64,000 nt of DNA from Rufibacter immobilis (lineage in GTDB: Bacteria > Bacteroidota > Bacteroidia > Cytophagales > Hymenobacteraceae). Within the stretch, counting starts at the first letter, position 1. Each line of letters opens with the position of its first letter. Made by a program: the position numbers and the translations under genes. The notes under the pieces were generated by a model. The model made no database searches. It was not told where the DNA came from and saw only the letters and a list, made by a program, of their open reading frames with translations. Shown piece after piece: positions 49,635 through 59,139 of this stretch. Location of the stretch: positions 1,645,884 to 1,709,883 of the forward strand of contig NZ_RJJE01000017.1 in assembly GCF_003721565.1 (NCBI RefSeq). Reading direction: 5' to 3'.

Positions 49635-50058
49635 CTTAATTGAAGAATTCTTAGTGCCTGCCTTTGCAGTAGTTTTCCCCTTTACGCCGCACCTAAAAGA
49701 AAAATTAAAAAATTTGGTGTCACTATTGGTTTTGCAAGCCCGTATTACGTAACTTAAATCAACATTAGGGCTTCCGTGGCGAGAAGAGAGTGCTAAATCT
49801 CTTCCCTCCGTTGCTGGGCAAATTTCCAATGATCGCTGTTCTGAATAGGAATAATTTCAGCGGAGAGGAAACCAACGGGATTGCGCTATTGTTGTAGCTA
49901 CAACTATTGGTATGGGTATTGCTTATGAAAACCAAGGCGGAGAATCTTTCCTCTGCCGTAAAATCTTAAAGACAATCCTGCGTTCAAGACAACGAAGGGG
50001 CAGAAACAGAGCGTACAGTAAGCCAAGCTTCTCCCTGAACAAATTAAATTTTAAACCC
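49635..50058. other. AT-rich intergenic region with perfect 14-bp palindrome
   Basis: About 420 bp with no convincing ORF. GTTGTAGCTACAAC (49891-49904) is a perfect palindrome, about 155 bp before the small ORF at 50059, and may be an operator. No standard -7/-33 pair was found. Confidence 0.45.
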
Positions 50059-50175
50059 ATGACAAGCAAGACATATTCTTCCATTGCCTCCTTACTGAAA
50101 GAATTGATTTCAAGATTGACTGGTCCTACCCTGCAACCTATTCCGGTGCCCGTACGCCAACAGTCCAATAAATAA
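50059..50175 (+). CDS. Candidate small protein, 38 aa
   Basis: MTSKTYSSIASLLKELISRL followed by a Pro/Val-rich tail (PTLQPIPVPVRQQSNK). The AT-rich leader TAAATTTTAAACCC before the ATG resembles translation starts in this phylum. A strong intrinsic terminator lies 74 bp after the stop, making a plausible short transcript. The N-terminal half could form an amphipathic helix. No family is recognised and coding potential cannot be proven from so short a frame. Confidence 0.35.
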   Translation: MTSKTYSSIASLLKELISRLTGPTLQPIPVPVRQQSNK

Positions 50176-50248
50176 TAGAGAGTTCAAGAAGTGTACACCC
50201 GCTGGCACGGCGGGAGCCTGTTTCACATTCCTGAGTCTTTCCCGCAGT

Positions 50249-50286
50249 AAAATCCCTGTAACCGAGGTTACAGGGATTTTTGTTTT
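50249..50286 (+). terminator. Terminator downstream of the small ORF
   Basis: A 15-bp perfect stem AAAATCCCTGTAACC / GGTTACAGGGATTTT with a 2-nt GA loop region, followed by TGTTTTT. Confidence 0.9.
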
Positions 50287-50323
50287 TAACTGACTACCAA
50301 TTAGCTTCCTGTTGGGCCCGCCG

Positions 50324-50367
50324 TTGCGTTTAGGGGCTGTTTTTGGAAAAAGAGCCCCTAAACGCAA
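50324..50367. repeat. Repeat R copy R18
   Basis: TTGCGTTTAGGGGCTGTTTT then AAAAGAGCCCCTAAACGCAA, after the terminator at 50249. Confidence 0.92.
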
Positions 50368-50481
50368 AACTACACATCACTAGCGCGGCAACTCCTCCTC
50401 TACCTTATCTGAGACCTTGCGCCGTTGGTGGCTATACAGGGTTTATTTAGTAATTTCCCTCCCACAAAGCACTAACCTCAC

Positions 50482-52125
50482 ATGAAACGAACCAAACTTC
50501 TGCTGCTGGCCGCGCTCCTGAGCACCGGCACCGCTTTTTCCCAGACTTTGAAGGTAGACCAGGATGTAGCGAACAGCCTTACACTGGTCAAGCCCAATGC
50601 CCTTAAAGCGCACATTCAGTACCTCGCCGACGATAAATTACAGGGTCGTTTGCCGGGCACACCCGGTTACCAGATAGCCGTAGACTATGTGGTACAGCAG
50701 TTGAAAGACCTGAACGTACAGCCTGCCGGTGAGAATAACACGTATCTCCAGAAAGTGAGAATCAGGAAAGCCTACACGGGCAACGGCGCCACGTTCACCC
50801 TAATTTCTGACCAGAAGGAGACGGCACTGGTGCAGGGCCGGGATTTCGCCTTCTACCCAAATCCGCAGACGCCATCTGTGCAGGTAGAAGCACCTTTGGC
50901 CTTTGCCGGCTACGGGATCACGGCCCCCGAGGTAGGATATGATGACTATGCTAAACTGGATGTGAAAGGAAAAGTGGTGGTAGTGCTAAGAGGCGCGCCC
51001 AAAAATTTCCATTCCACTATTGCGGCCGCCAGCATGAGCCTCTCCACCATTCTGCAGAACGCGGTAGACCACGGCGCGGTAGGCGTGATCATTGGCAGCA
51101 GCAACCCTAACCCCAGAGCCACGGTGCCTAACTTGTCGCGCGGTGTGAACAGCGTCATGGATGCCAAGGGAAAAGTAGGCGCGTCCGGCAGCTTTGTGTC
51201 TGACCAATCCAAAGTACTCGCCCAGATCAATGCGGCTACGTTCCATACCCTGCTACAGGGCGCGGGGTTAGACACGGCCCAGGTGGTGGCTAACCTTCGG
51301 AAAGGAACCCCCTCTTCGGCCAATTTGCCGGCTAAAATGAAAGCGAGCTACACCTCCACGTACCAAGACTTCGACTCCTATAATGTAGTGGGCAAGATCA
51401 CCGGCTCAGACGCTAAACTGCGAGACGAATACGTGGTGCACAGTGCCCACCTGGACCACATGGGCGTGAGCACTCCCGTGAAGGGCGACTCTATTTATAA
51501 CGGCGCCCATGACAACGCCTCTGGGGTGGCCAGTGTGCTGGAAATAGCCCGCGTGTACTCCAACCTGAAGCAGAAGCCAAAGCGGTCCGTGTTGTTTGTG
51601 CTGGTAACCGGCGAGGAGATGGGTTTGCTTGGATCTTCTTACTTCGCCCGCTATCCCACCGTACCTAAGCAGAAAATAGTGGCCAACATCAATACCGATA
51701 TGCCCACCATCATTGCCCCGCTCCTTTCGGCGGTAGCGCTGGGGGCCGAGCATTCTTCGCTGGCGCAACCGGTAGCCAACGCGGCCGGGTATTTAGGGAT
51801 TGCCGTGGAAGCCGATCCTGAGCCAGACCAGAACCGCTTCATCCGTAGTGACCAGTTCAGCTTTGTGAGCCAGGGCATTCCGGCGCTCCATATTAAATAC
51901 GGCAACAAGACCAAAGACGGGCAGAACAACCTGAACAAACAGGTAGAGGTGTGGCGCGCGTCGTTCTACCACAAGCCGCAGGATGAGCTCAATGACAGCT
52001 TTGATTTTGAAGCGGGCAAACACTACGTGCAGCTCAACTTCCTCATCAGCTATCAGGTGGCGCAGGCCAAGGAACGCCCCACCTGGAACGCCAACGACTT
52101 CTTTGGCGGACGGTTCAAGAAATAA
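50482..52125 (+). CDS. Secreted M28-family zinc peptidase with PA domain
   Basis: 547 residues. Signal peptide MKRTKLLLLAALLSTGTAFS, then a preceding segment and an inserted protease-associated (PA) domain around residues 140-310. The M28 co-catalytic metal site is recognisable: VVHSAHLDHMG (His), YNGAHDNASGVAS (bridging Asp), TGEEMGLLGS (catalytic Glu pair), and ANINTDMP (Asp). FSFVSQGIPALHIKYGNK near the C-terminus resembles the region that supplies the last His. The predicted function is aminopeptidase activity in the periplasm or outside the cell. Repeat R19 begins 7 bp after the stop. Confidence 0.92.
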   Translation: MKRTKLLLLAALLSTGTAFSQTLKVDQDVANSLTLVKPNALKAHIQYLADDKLQGRLPGTPGYQIAVDYVVQQLKDLNVQPAGENNTYLQKVRIRKAYTGNGATFTLISDQKETALVQGRDFAFYPNPQTPSVQVEAPLAFAGYGITAPEVGYDDYAKLDVKGKVVVVLRGAPKNFHSTIAAASMSLSTILQNAVDHGAVGVIIGSSNPNPRATVPNLSRGVNSVMDAKGKVGASGSFVSDQSKVLAQINAATFHTLLQGAGLDTAQVVANLRKGTPSSANLPAKMKASYTSTYQDFDSYNVVGKITGSDAKLRDEYVVHSAHLDHMGVSTPVKGDSIYNGAHDNASGVASVLEIARVYSNLKQKPKRSVLFVLVTGEEMGLLGSSYFARYPTVPKQKIVANINTDMPTIIAPLLSAVALGAEHSSLAQPVANAAGYLGIAVEADPEPDQNRFIRSDQFSFVSQGIPALHIKYGNKTKDGQNNLNKQVEVWRASFYHKPQDELNDSFDFEAGKHYVQLNFLISYQVAQAKERPTWNANDFFGGRFKK

Positions 52126-52131
52126 CAGCGT

Positions 52132-52170
52132 TTGCGTTTAGGGGCCGTTTTTCCAAAATCGTCTCAAAAC
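52132..52170. repeat. Repeat R copy R19 (right arm decayed)
   Basis: TTGCGTTTAGGGGCCGTTTTT is intact. The right arm reads AAAATCGTCTCAAAACC and no longer pairs well. It is the first of two R copies after the M28 peptidase. Confidence 0.8.
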
Positions 52171-52247
52171 CAGCACCTCCTTAAAGCGGGTGGAGCAAGT
52201 TTGGTTTACTGAAATATGGATACAGCTGAACAGTTCCTTTACCTATT

Positions 52248-52291
52248 TTGCGTTTAGGGGCCGTTTTTGGAAAAACGGCCCCTAAACGCAA
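52248..52291. repeat. Repeat R copy R20 (perfect)
   Basis: TTGCGTTTAGGGGCCGTTTT and its complement form a perfect 21-bp stem around GG. It is the best core copy in the window. Confidence 0.95.
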
Positions 52292-52652
52292 CCCTTTTGT
52301 TTGCCGCATAAATTTGTTGAGTAGTACGGCATCAGCATTAATATTTCCTTGGATAAGAGGCTTGTGGGTTCACCAAAACACGGGTGATCTCACAGGCCTC
52401 TTTCCATTTCAGCAGGATACTTTTCGGTTTCATCGCCTGAAAACGCACCTTCATCCGGTACTCTGTCCTGTTGGCCAGCTAGAGGGTTGCGGGCTGCGCC
52501 TGAACACGTTAGCTTAGCGGCGGCTTGCGGCACCAAGGCTTTAAATCTTTGTTCCGCAAAACTGTTCTGAAACCAGCCTTGGCCGTTTCCAATAAGTGAA
52601 AAGTATTCAAAAAATTTAGTTCTCAAAATTATAAACCAAAGAAACTAATCTC
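52292..52652. other. Intergenic region without recognisable gene
   Basis: About 360 bp between the R20 repeat and the regulator promoter. Frames on both strands are short and lack homology I can recognise. GTTCTGAAAC near 52564 and AGTTCTCAAAAT near 52618 resemble the GTTCTCAGAAC palindrome closer to the regulator. Confidence 0.5.
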
Positions 52653-52675
52653 TACCTTTGTGACGTTCTCAGAAC
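52653..52675 (+). promoter_or_regulatory. -7 box and candidate operator of the second RND operon
   Basis: TACCTTTG (52653-52660) matches TAnnTTTG. GTTCTCAGAAC (52665-52675), a 5-bp-arm palindrome, covers the expected transcription start. Partial copies occur near 52564 and 52618. An AAGGAG ribosome binding site lies 8 nt before the GTG start. Confidence 0.5.
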
Positions 52676-52695
52676 AAATACAAGGAGATTAATAA

Positions 52696-53163
52696 GTGAC
52701 GAAGCTAACCTCAGAACAGAAACAACTGATAGAAAAGATTGGGATCTACCATGAGCAGCAGGGTTTCCCGCCGGCCACGGGCCGGATCATTGGGTTGCTG
52801 TACGTCTCAGACAGACCGCACCTCTCCTTTGAGGAGATCATTGATACGCTGAACATTAGCAAGAGCGCGGCCAGCAATGCCCTCAATCTTTTGCTCCAGA
52901 TGCGTTTGATTGAATACATCACGTTCCCCGGCGATAGAAAAAGGTACTTCGGAGCCTTGCTGGAGAACTGGCACGAGGAAGTGATCAGCAAGATGGATTA
53001 CATTCTGGCCTTCAGCAAATTGCTCAGGAAAACGAACGAACTCCGCGGAAGCGCCAATCCAGACATGAATGAGAAGGTGCTGGAGCGCATTGAATTCCTG
53101 GAGTTTCTTTCCAGAGAAGTACCCGCGCTCTTAGACAAGTGGTTGAAAGAGAGAAAAAAATAA
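52696..53163 (+). CDS. GbsR/MarR-type winged-helix regulator
   Basis: 155 residues with GTG start and a good AAGGAG ribosome binding site. Winged HTH: EQQGFPPATGRIIGLLYVSDRPHLSFEEIIDTLNISKSAASNALNLLLQMRLIEYITFPGDRKRYF. This is the GbsR-like branch of MarR regulators. The C-terminal helices would dimerise and bind effector. It is the first gene of a regulator-TolC-adaptor-RND operon (TolC 73 bp downstream) and probably controls that pump. Confidence 0.9.
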   Translation: MTKLTSEQKQLIEKIGIYHEQQGFPPATGRIIGLLYVSDRPHLSFEEIIDTLNISKSAASNALNLLLQMRLIEYITFPGDRKRYFGALLENWHEEVISKMDYILAFSKLLRKTNELRGSANPDMNEKVLERIEFLEFLSREVPALLDKWLKERKK

Positions 53164-53236
53164 TTTTTTTTGCCCTTTTGGTTCCTTTTATTCTGAACCA
53201 ACTATTTATTACAAACTTTTAAATACCTACGAAACC

Positions 53237-54592
53237 GTGAATCAAAAGCATTTATTACTGAGTCTCCTGCTCACGATAGTGGCGAGTTTCAGTTATGCGC
53301 AAACCCAACCGCAGGGCAAAGTGCTCACGCTGAAAGACGCGCTGACCTTTGCCACCACCAATAACATTGGTGTGACCAAAGCCCAATTAGATGAACAAGG
53401 CGCTGAGTACAGAATCAAGGAAACCAAAGGATCCGGTTTGCCGCAGTTAACGGGTACCGGGCAATTGAGCATCTATCCGTCTATTCCTACCCAACTCCTT
53501 CCCGGTGAGATCATTGGGCAGCCCGGCACTTTTGTACCGGTTCAGTTTGGTACTAAATACAACGCCAACGGCGGGGTGGAGCTGTCGCAGTTGATCTTCA
53601 GCAAATCCTACTTTGTAGGCCTGGAAGCGGCGCAGACTACCCGTGACCTGTACCGCCTGCGCACCCAGATGAGCAGAGAAGACGTGCTCTATAACGTGAG
53701 CTCGGCTTATTTACAGGCCCTGCAAACGAAGGAGCAGTTCAGCACCATTGAAGCAAACTACAACCGTCTGGTGCAACTGGAGAAAATCCTGACGCTGCAA
53801 TACAAGAATGATTTCGCCAAGAAGGTAGATGTGAACCGCATCACGGTCAACAAAACCAACCTGGAGAATCAGCGCCAGACTCTGGCCTCGGCGTATGAGC
53901 AGCAGAAAAACGCGCTTAAGTTCTTCATGGGCATGCCCATAGACCAGCAGTTTGAGATAGCAGATTCCACCACGCTTTCCAACACGGTGCTTCCGCTTAC
54001 CACAGACGCCAATGAGATTCTGGCTCAGCGCGCCGATTACCAGGCCCTGGAAACCCAGAGAAGGCTGTATGGCCTGAACGTGGAAAACATTAAAGGCAGA
54101 GCATTCCCTACCCTGGCCGGTTTTGGGCAGTACACCTATAACGCTCAACGCAGAGAATTCAACTTCTTTGACACCAGCCAACCCTGGTTCAAGACTTTTG
54201 TACTGGGTGTGCGTTTGAACATCCCCATCTTTGACGGGTTCCAGCGCAGAAACCAGGTAAGACAGGCCGAGATAGAAGTGAAGAAGACTGAGCTGGACAT
54301 GCAGAACCTGGCGCTTAACACGCAACTGGGCTTAGACAATGCTATCAAGCAGATTAGCACCAGCCAACTGGCCATCCAGAACCAGGAACGGAACGTTGAG
54401 CTGGCCCAGGAGGTTTACAATACCACCAACAGCCTTTACAAAGAGGGTCTCTCCCCGCTCACCGATTTACTTGAAGCTGAAGTGAGCCTGAGAGAAGCCC
54501 AGACCAACTTGAACAACGAACGCTTAAAATATAAGATCTCGCAGCTGAACTACATCAGAGCCCGCGGCGAATTAAGAAACCTAATCCAATAA
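53237..54592 (+). CDS. TolC-family outer membrane efflux protein
   Basis: 451 residues with GTG start and signal peptide MNQKHLLLSLLLTIVASFSYAQ. Two OEP repeats: VLTLKDALTFATTNNIGVTKAQLDEQGAEYRIKET near the start, and NVELAQEVYNTTNSLYKEGLSPLTDLLEAEVSLREAQ near the end. Outer membrane channel of the second RND system; the adaptor starts 24 bp after the stop. Confidence 0.94.
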   Translation: MNQKHLLLSLLLTIVASFSYAQTQPQGKVLTLKDALTFATTNNIGVTKAQLDEQGAEYRIKETKGSGLPQLTGTGQLSIYPSIPTQLLPGEIIGQPGTFVPVQFGTKYNANGGVELSQLIFSKSYFVGLEAAQTTRDLYRLRTQMSREDVLYNVSSAYLQALQTKEQFSTIEANYNRLVQLEKILTLQYKNDFAKKVDVNRITVNKTNLENQRQTLASAYEQQKNALKFFMGMPIDQQFEIADSTTLSNTVLPLTTDANEILAQRADYQALETQRRLYGLNVENIKGRAFPTLAGFGQYTYNAQRREFNFFDTSQPWFKTFVLGVRLNIPIFDGFQRRNQVRQAEIEVKKTELDMQNLALNTQLGLDNAIKQISTSQLAIQNQERNVELAQEVYNTTNSLYKEGLSPLTDLLEAEVSLREAQTNLNNERLKYKISQLNYIRARGELRNLIQ

Positions 54593-54616
54593 CCCTTTTC
54601 GGTACACTCTAAAAAA

Positions 54617-55678
54617 ATGAAAAAACTTATTTATATCCTGGTTGCTGTTCTGCTCATTGGTGCGGTTGCTTACACCCTGAATAAGAACAAAAAGGAAATG
54701 ACCGAAGCCGCCGCCGTGGCCGAAATCAAAAGCGAAGCCATTCCGGTAACATTAACTGAAGTGCAGAATGCCAAGCTGGACAAGTCCTTCACGGCGCAAG
54801 GTAACTTTAGACCAGTGCAAAGCTTAACCCTAATGGCCGAAGTGTCTGGCCAGATCCAGCGCGTGTACAAACGCAAAGGCGATAAAGTAAGAGCCGGTGA
54901 GGTGCTGATTCAGGTGGAAGACAACACCACCAGTGCCAACTTAGCCACCGCCCAAGCCAATTACCAGAAAGCCCAGAAAGATCTGGAGCGCATGAAAAAT
55001 CTGGTAGCCGGTGACGCGGTGACCAAACGCCAGGTGGAAGATGCCCAAATCAACGTGAACGCCACCCGTGCGCAGTTGGTAGCCGCCCGCCAGAACCAGT
55101 CTAACGCACGTGTAACGGCTCCTATCAACGGTGAGATCAACGAGATGTACATTGAAGTTGGATCTTACCTGAACGCCAATGCCAGCACCAAGCTGTACGA
55201 CATTGTGAACGTAGACCGCCTGAAACTGAACGTGAAGGTTTCTGAAGCCGAAGTTCTTCTCATCAACCGTGGTCAGAAAGTGAAAGTAACCGCCAATGCC
55301 GGTGGTGCCCAGGAATATGAAGGCACCGTAACCGCCATAGGGGCAGCCGCTGATGCCAGTTTGAAGTTTGACGTGGAGATTGAAGTGAAGAACACCGCCA
55401 ACAACAACCTGCGGGCAGGTATGTACGGCACGGCCTTCTTCCCGGTGAATGCCCAGCGTGACGCCTTGCTGTTACCTCGTGAAGCCATTGTGGGAAGTAT
55501 CCAAGACCCAAGCGTGTGGGTGGTGAACAACAACAAAGCCAACCTGCGCAAAGTGAAAGTGGGAACTGTAACCCAGGACCAGGTAGAGATCCTGGACGGC
55601 ATACAGCCGGGTGAAAAAGTAGTGCAGAGCGGCCAAATCAACCTGCGTGAAGGTATTCAGGTAACCGCGCTTAAGTAA
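54617..55678 (+). CDS. RND periplasmic adaptor protein
   Basis: 353 residues with an N-terminal signal-anchor (LIYILVAVLLIGAVAYTL) and no lipobox, unlike the adaptor of the first system. The lipoyl half has LMAEVSGQIQRVYKRKGDKVRAGEVLIQVED. A helical hairpin follows (NLATAQANYQKAQKDLERMKNLV), then beta-barrel sequence with VTAPINGEINEMYIEVGSYL. The end reads EILDGIQPGEKVVQSGQINLREG. It connects the permease and TolC; the permease starts 34 bp downstream. Confidence 0.94.
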   Translation: MKKLIYILVAVLLIGAVAYTLNKNKKEMTEAAAVAEIKSEAIPVTLTEVQNAKLDKSFTAQGNFRPVQSLTLMAEVSGQIQRVYKRKGDKVRAGEVLIQVEDNTTSANLATAQANYQKAQKDLERMKNLVAGDAVTKRQVEDAQINVNATRAQLVAARQNQSNARVTAPINGEINEMYIEVGSYLNANASTKLYDIVNVDRLKLNVKVSEAEVLLINRGQKVKVTANAGGAQEYEGTVTAIGAAADASLKFDVEIEVKNTANNNLRAGMYGTAFFPVNAQRDALLLPREAIVGSIQDPSVWVVNNNKANLRKVKVGTVTQDQVEILDGIQPGEKVVQSGQINLREGIQVTALK

Positions 55679-55712
55679 TTACATCTTTTCTTATACAGAA
55701 GAAGTTTAGAAA

Positions 55713-58700
55713 ATGAACATAACCAAATTATCCATTCAGCGGTCAACCTTGGTGGTGGTGGTCTTCACCGTGCTCACCCTGCTAGGTGTTGTCTCCTATA
55801 ACTCCCTCAACTACGAGTTGCTGCCTAAGTTCAGCCCTCCGGTGTTGACCATTACGACCCTGTACCCGGGGGCTTCGCCGAACGAGGTGGAGAACTCCGT
55901 GACCAAAGAGATTGAAGATGCGCTTTCTGCCCTGGAGAACGTGAAAGAGATGAAGGCCACCTCCTTAGAGAGTTTCTCCATCATCACCATTCAGCTGAAC
56001 CAAGGCACCAACGTAGACTTAAGCTTGCAGGACGCACAGCGGAAAATCAACGCGATTCTGGCTAATTTGCCTGAGGATGCAGATCCGCCCACGCTGAACA
56101 AGTTTGACTTTGACGACTTGCCCATCATCAAAATGGGGGCTACGGCCAATATGCCCGCCACCGAATTCTTCGACCTGATTGAGAACAAGATCAAACCTGA
56201 ACTTTCCCGCGTGCCAGGGATGGCCCAAATCAAAATCCTGGGTGGTTCTGAGCGCGAAATAAAAGTAAACATTCAGGCTGAGAAACTGGAAGCCTACGGG
56301 ATCTCCATCCTACAGGTGCAGCAGAAAATCAAGAATTCCAACCTGGACTTCCCTACCGGTAGAATCAAGAACGAGAACGGACAGACCCAGCTGCGATTAT
56401 CAGGTAAATACCAGGATTTGAACCAACTGCGCAACCTGGTGATTAAAGATGACCAGAATGGTATTGTACGTCTGTCAGACTTAGCCGAGGTGCAGGATAC
56501 CCAGAAGGATGTGGACGTGTTGAGCCGTATCAACTCCAAAGCCTCCGTGGGTATCACTATCCAGAAGCAGTCAGATGCCAACGCCGTAGAGGTGAGTGCC
56601 CAGACCAAAGCCGCTTTGGCTAACCTGGAGAAAATCTATGCCAAAGAAGGCCTGAAATTCAACATCGCCTCTGATAGCTCTGACTTTACTCTGGAAGCCG
56701 CGGACTCCGTGATCCATGACTTGGTGATTGCCGTTATTCTGGTAGCCGTGGTGATGTTGCTGTTCCTGCACTCCCTGCGTAACGCCGTGATTGTAATGGT
56801 ATCTATCCCGGCCTCTTTGGTGGCCACGTTCATTGCCATGTACCTGTTGGGCTTCTCTTTGAACCTGATGTCTTTGCTGGCGCTCTCGCTGGTGGTAGGT
56901 ATTCTGGTGGATGATGCCATTGTGGTAATTGAGAACATTTACCGGCACATGGAGATGGGTAAAAACCCAGCACAGGCCGCCTATGACGGGATCAAAGAAA
57001 TCATGGCCACCGTTACTTCCATCACCCTGGTAATTGTGGTGGTGTTCGTGCCGATTGCTCTGTCAACCGGTCTGGTATCTGACATCTTGCGGCAGTTTGC
57101 CGTGGTAGTGGCCGTAGCGACAATGATTTCGCTCTTCGTAGCCTTTACCCTGATTCCGTTGCTGGCCAGCCGTTTCTCCAAACTGGAGCACGTGTCTGAC
57201 AAAAACATGTTCGGCCGTTTCATTCTGTGGTTTGAGCGTTTGCTGGACAAAATTATTGACGGTTTCACCAGTGCCCTGAAATGGGCTTTTAACCATAAGT
57301 TCATCACACTGGCCGCTACGTTCCTGCTCCTGATTGCCTCGTTCATGCTGGTGCCTTTCGGGTTCATTGGTAACGAGTTTATCCCGGCGGGTGACCGCGG
57401 TGAGGTAAGCTTGCAGTTAGAGTTGCCTAAGAATGCCACGGTGGAGCAAACCAACTTCGCCACCAAACAGGTGGAAGAGTACCTGAACGGTATTCCGGAA
57501 GTAACCCGGGTGTTTACCACGGTAGGTACCACGGCTTCGTCACAGCAAGGACAGACCTCAGCGTACCAGGCGGAACTTTCTGTAGCCCTGGTAGACGTGA
57601 AAGAGCGTTCTTTCAGCACGCAGGAATTCAGCCGTCGGGCCAAAGCTGATATTGAAGGAAAACTGCCCAACGTAGAGGTAACCCCGGTACCGGTTGGTCT
57701 GGTGGGTAACGCCCAGGCACCTATTCAGGTGGTATTGTCAGGTTCAAACATTGACACCCTGATCTCCTTCTCCCAACGCGTCACCAAACTAGTGGAAGGC
57801 GTGGAGGGAACCGTGGACGTGGAAGTGTCTGTGGAAGGTGGTAACCCCGAGATTGAGGTAGTAGTGGACCGTGACAAGATGGCCCGTGTGGGCATGAGCC
57901 TGGAAAGTGTGGGTGCCGGCATGCAGATGGCCTTCTCCGGAAACACAGACGCTACCTTCCGTTCCGGTACAGAAGACTATGACATTAACATCCGTCTGGA
58001 TGAGTTTGACCGCCGCAACGTGACCGACATTGCGAACCTTTCCTTCATCAACAACCAAGGCAAGGTAGTGCGTCTGGGTCAGTTCGCTGATGTGAAACAG
58101 TCAACCGGTCCGTCTCAGTTGGAGCGTACCAACCGGGTAACGTCCCTGAACGTGAACTCGCAGGTAATCGGGCGTCCGTCTGGTTCCGTGGGTGCCGATA
58201 TCCAAGCCCGTATGGCTGAGATCAAAGTACCGAACGGCGTAACCATTGACTACGCCGGTGACTTGAAAAACCAGAGCGAAGGTTTCGGTACGCTGGGAGT
58301 AGCCTTGCTGGCTTCTATCATCTTTGTGTACCTGATTATGGTAGCCCTGTATGACTCCTACATCTATCCGCTGGTGGTGTTGTTCTCCATCCCGCTCGCG
58401 ATTATTGGAGCCTTGCTGGCCCTGGCCCTGGCCGCCCAGTCTCTGAGTATCTTCTCTATCCTGGGTATTATCATGATGATTGGTCTGGTGGCCAAGAACG
58501 CCATTATGGTGGTGGACTTTACAAACCAGATGAAGAAAGAAGGTCATGATGTGAAGAGCGCGTTGCTGGAAGCGGTGAGAATCCGTTTCCGCCCGATCCT
58601 GATGACGACGCTGGCGATGGTGATTGGTATGCTTCCGATTGCGTTGGCCGGAGGTTCGGTAGCCGCTACTAAAAACGGTCTGGCCTGGGCCTTGATTGGA

Positions 58701-58898
58701 GGTCTGAGTTCTTCCATGTTCTTGACTCTGATTGTAGTACCGATCATCTATTATGGATTTGACCGCATCATGGCCAAGTTTGGCTGGGACAAGCAGACAG
58801 AGATTATCCTGATAGACAAAACCGCCGAAGAGTTGGAGCGTGAAACCGCTGAACTAGAGGCGAAGAAAGAAGGGCACGGACACCCTGCTATCGCTTAA
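55713..58898 (+). CDS. RND efflux permease (HAE family)
   Basis: 1061 residues, full-length RND pump. N-terminal MNITKLSIQRSTLVVVVFTVLTLLGVVSYNSLNYELLPKFSPP, TM4 GILVDDAIVVIENIYRHMEMG, second-half GLVAKNAIMVVDFTNQMKKEG and GGSVAATKNGLAWALIGGLSSSMFLT are standard. The C-terminus ends in a charged tail (ELERETAELEAKKEGHGHP). It is distinct in sequence from the 35334 pump. Substrates are unknown. A short GC-rich terminator (58934) follows. Confidence 0.95.
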   Translation: MNITKLSIQRSTLVVVVFTVLTLLGVVSYNSLNYELLPKFSPPVLTITTLYPGASPNEVENSVTKEIEDALSALENVKEMKATSLESFSIITIQLNQGTNVDLSLQDAQRKINAILANLPEDADPPTLNKFDFDDLPIIKMGATANMPATEFFDLIENKIKPELSRVPGMAQIKILGGSEREIKVNIQAEKLEAYGISILQVQQKIKNSNLDFPTGRIKNENGQTQLRLSGKYQDLNQLRNLVIKDDQNGIVRLSDLAEVQDTQKDVDVLSRINSKASVGITIQKQSDANAVEVSAQTKAALANLEKIYAKEGLKFNIASDSSDFTLEAADSVIHDLVIAVILVAVVMLLFLHSLRNAVIVMVSIPASLVATFIAMYLLGFSLNLMSLLALSLVVGILVDDAIVVIENIYRHMEMGKNPAQAAYDGIKEIMATVTSITLVIVVVFVPIALSTGLVSDILRQFAVVVAVATMISLFVAFTLIPLLASRFSKLEHVSDKNMFGRFILWFERLLDKIIDGFTSALKWAFNHKFITLAATFLLLIASFMLVPFGFIGNEFIPAGDRGEVSLQLELPKNATVEQTNFATKQVEEYLNGIPEVTRVFTTVGTTASSQQGQTSAYQAELSVALVDVKERSFSTQEFSRRAKADIEGKLPNVEVTPVPVGLVGNAQAPIQVVLSGSNIDTLISFSQRVTKLVEGVEGTVDVEVSVEGGNPEIEVVVDRDKMARVGMSLESVGAGMQMAFSGNTDATFRSGTEDYDINIRLDEFDRRNVTDIANLSFINNQGKVVRLGQFADVKQSTGPSQLERTNRVTSLNVNSQVIGRPSGSVGADIQARMAEIKVPNGVTIDYAGDLKNQSEGFGTLGVALLASIIFVYLIMVALYDSYIYPLVVLFSIPLAIIGALLALALAAQSLSIFSILGIIMMIGLVAKNAIMVVDFTNQMKKEGHDVKSALLEAVRIRFRPILMTTLAMVIGMLPIALAGGSVAATKNGLAWALIGGLSSSMFLTLIVVPIIYYGFDRIMAKFGWDKQTEIILIDKTAEELERETAELEAKKEGHGHPAIA

Positions 58899-58933
58899 TG
58901 AATACTACCTGAATAATGAATGATGAAGAAAGG

Positions 58934-58957
58934 CGGGCGCATCTTGCGCCCGTTTTT
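58934..58957 (+). terminator. Terminator of the second RND operon
   Basis: CGGGCGC / GCGCCCG stem with ATCTT loop, followed by TTTTT. Confidence 0.9.
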
Positions 58958-58987
58958 ATCACTTTCACTAAGGATATCAGCACCAAC

Positions 58988-59019
58988 TTTGCACAATGCT
59001 CGCGCAATAGGTACTTTTG
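58988..59019 (+). promoter_or_regulatory. Promoter of the acyl-carrier-like gene
   Basis: TTTG (58988-58991), 20-bp spacer, TACTTTTG (59012-59019). Both boxes match the Bacteroidota -33/-7 consensus at normal spacing. It is the best promoter in the window, and gives a leader of about 115 nt before the start codon at 59140. Confidence 0.75.
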
Positions 59020-59139
59020 CGGTCCTTTTTCCCCGGAGTAAAATCAGGGGCTGTCGCCAAGCTTTTTTACAGAACAGACAGAAAGGAAGTTTATACACTT
59101 TGCGCCTTCACTTATAGAAAGAACTTCTACCCTTACCTT

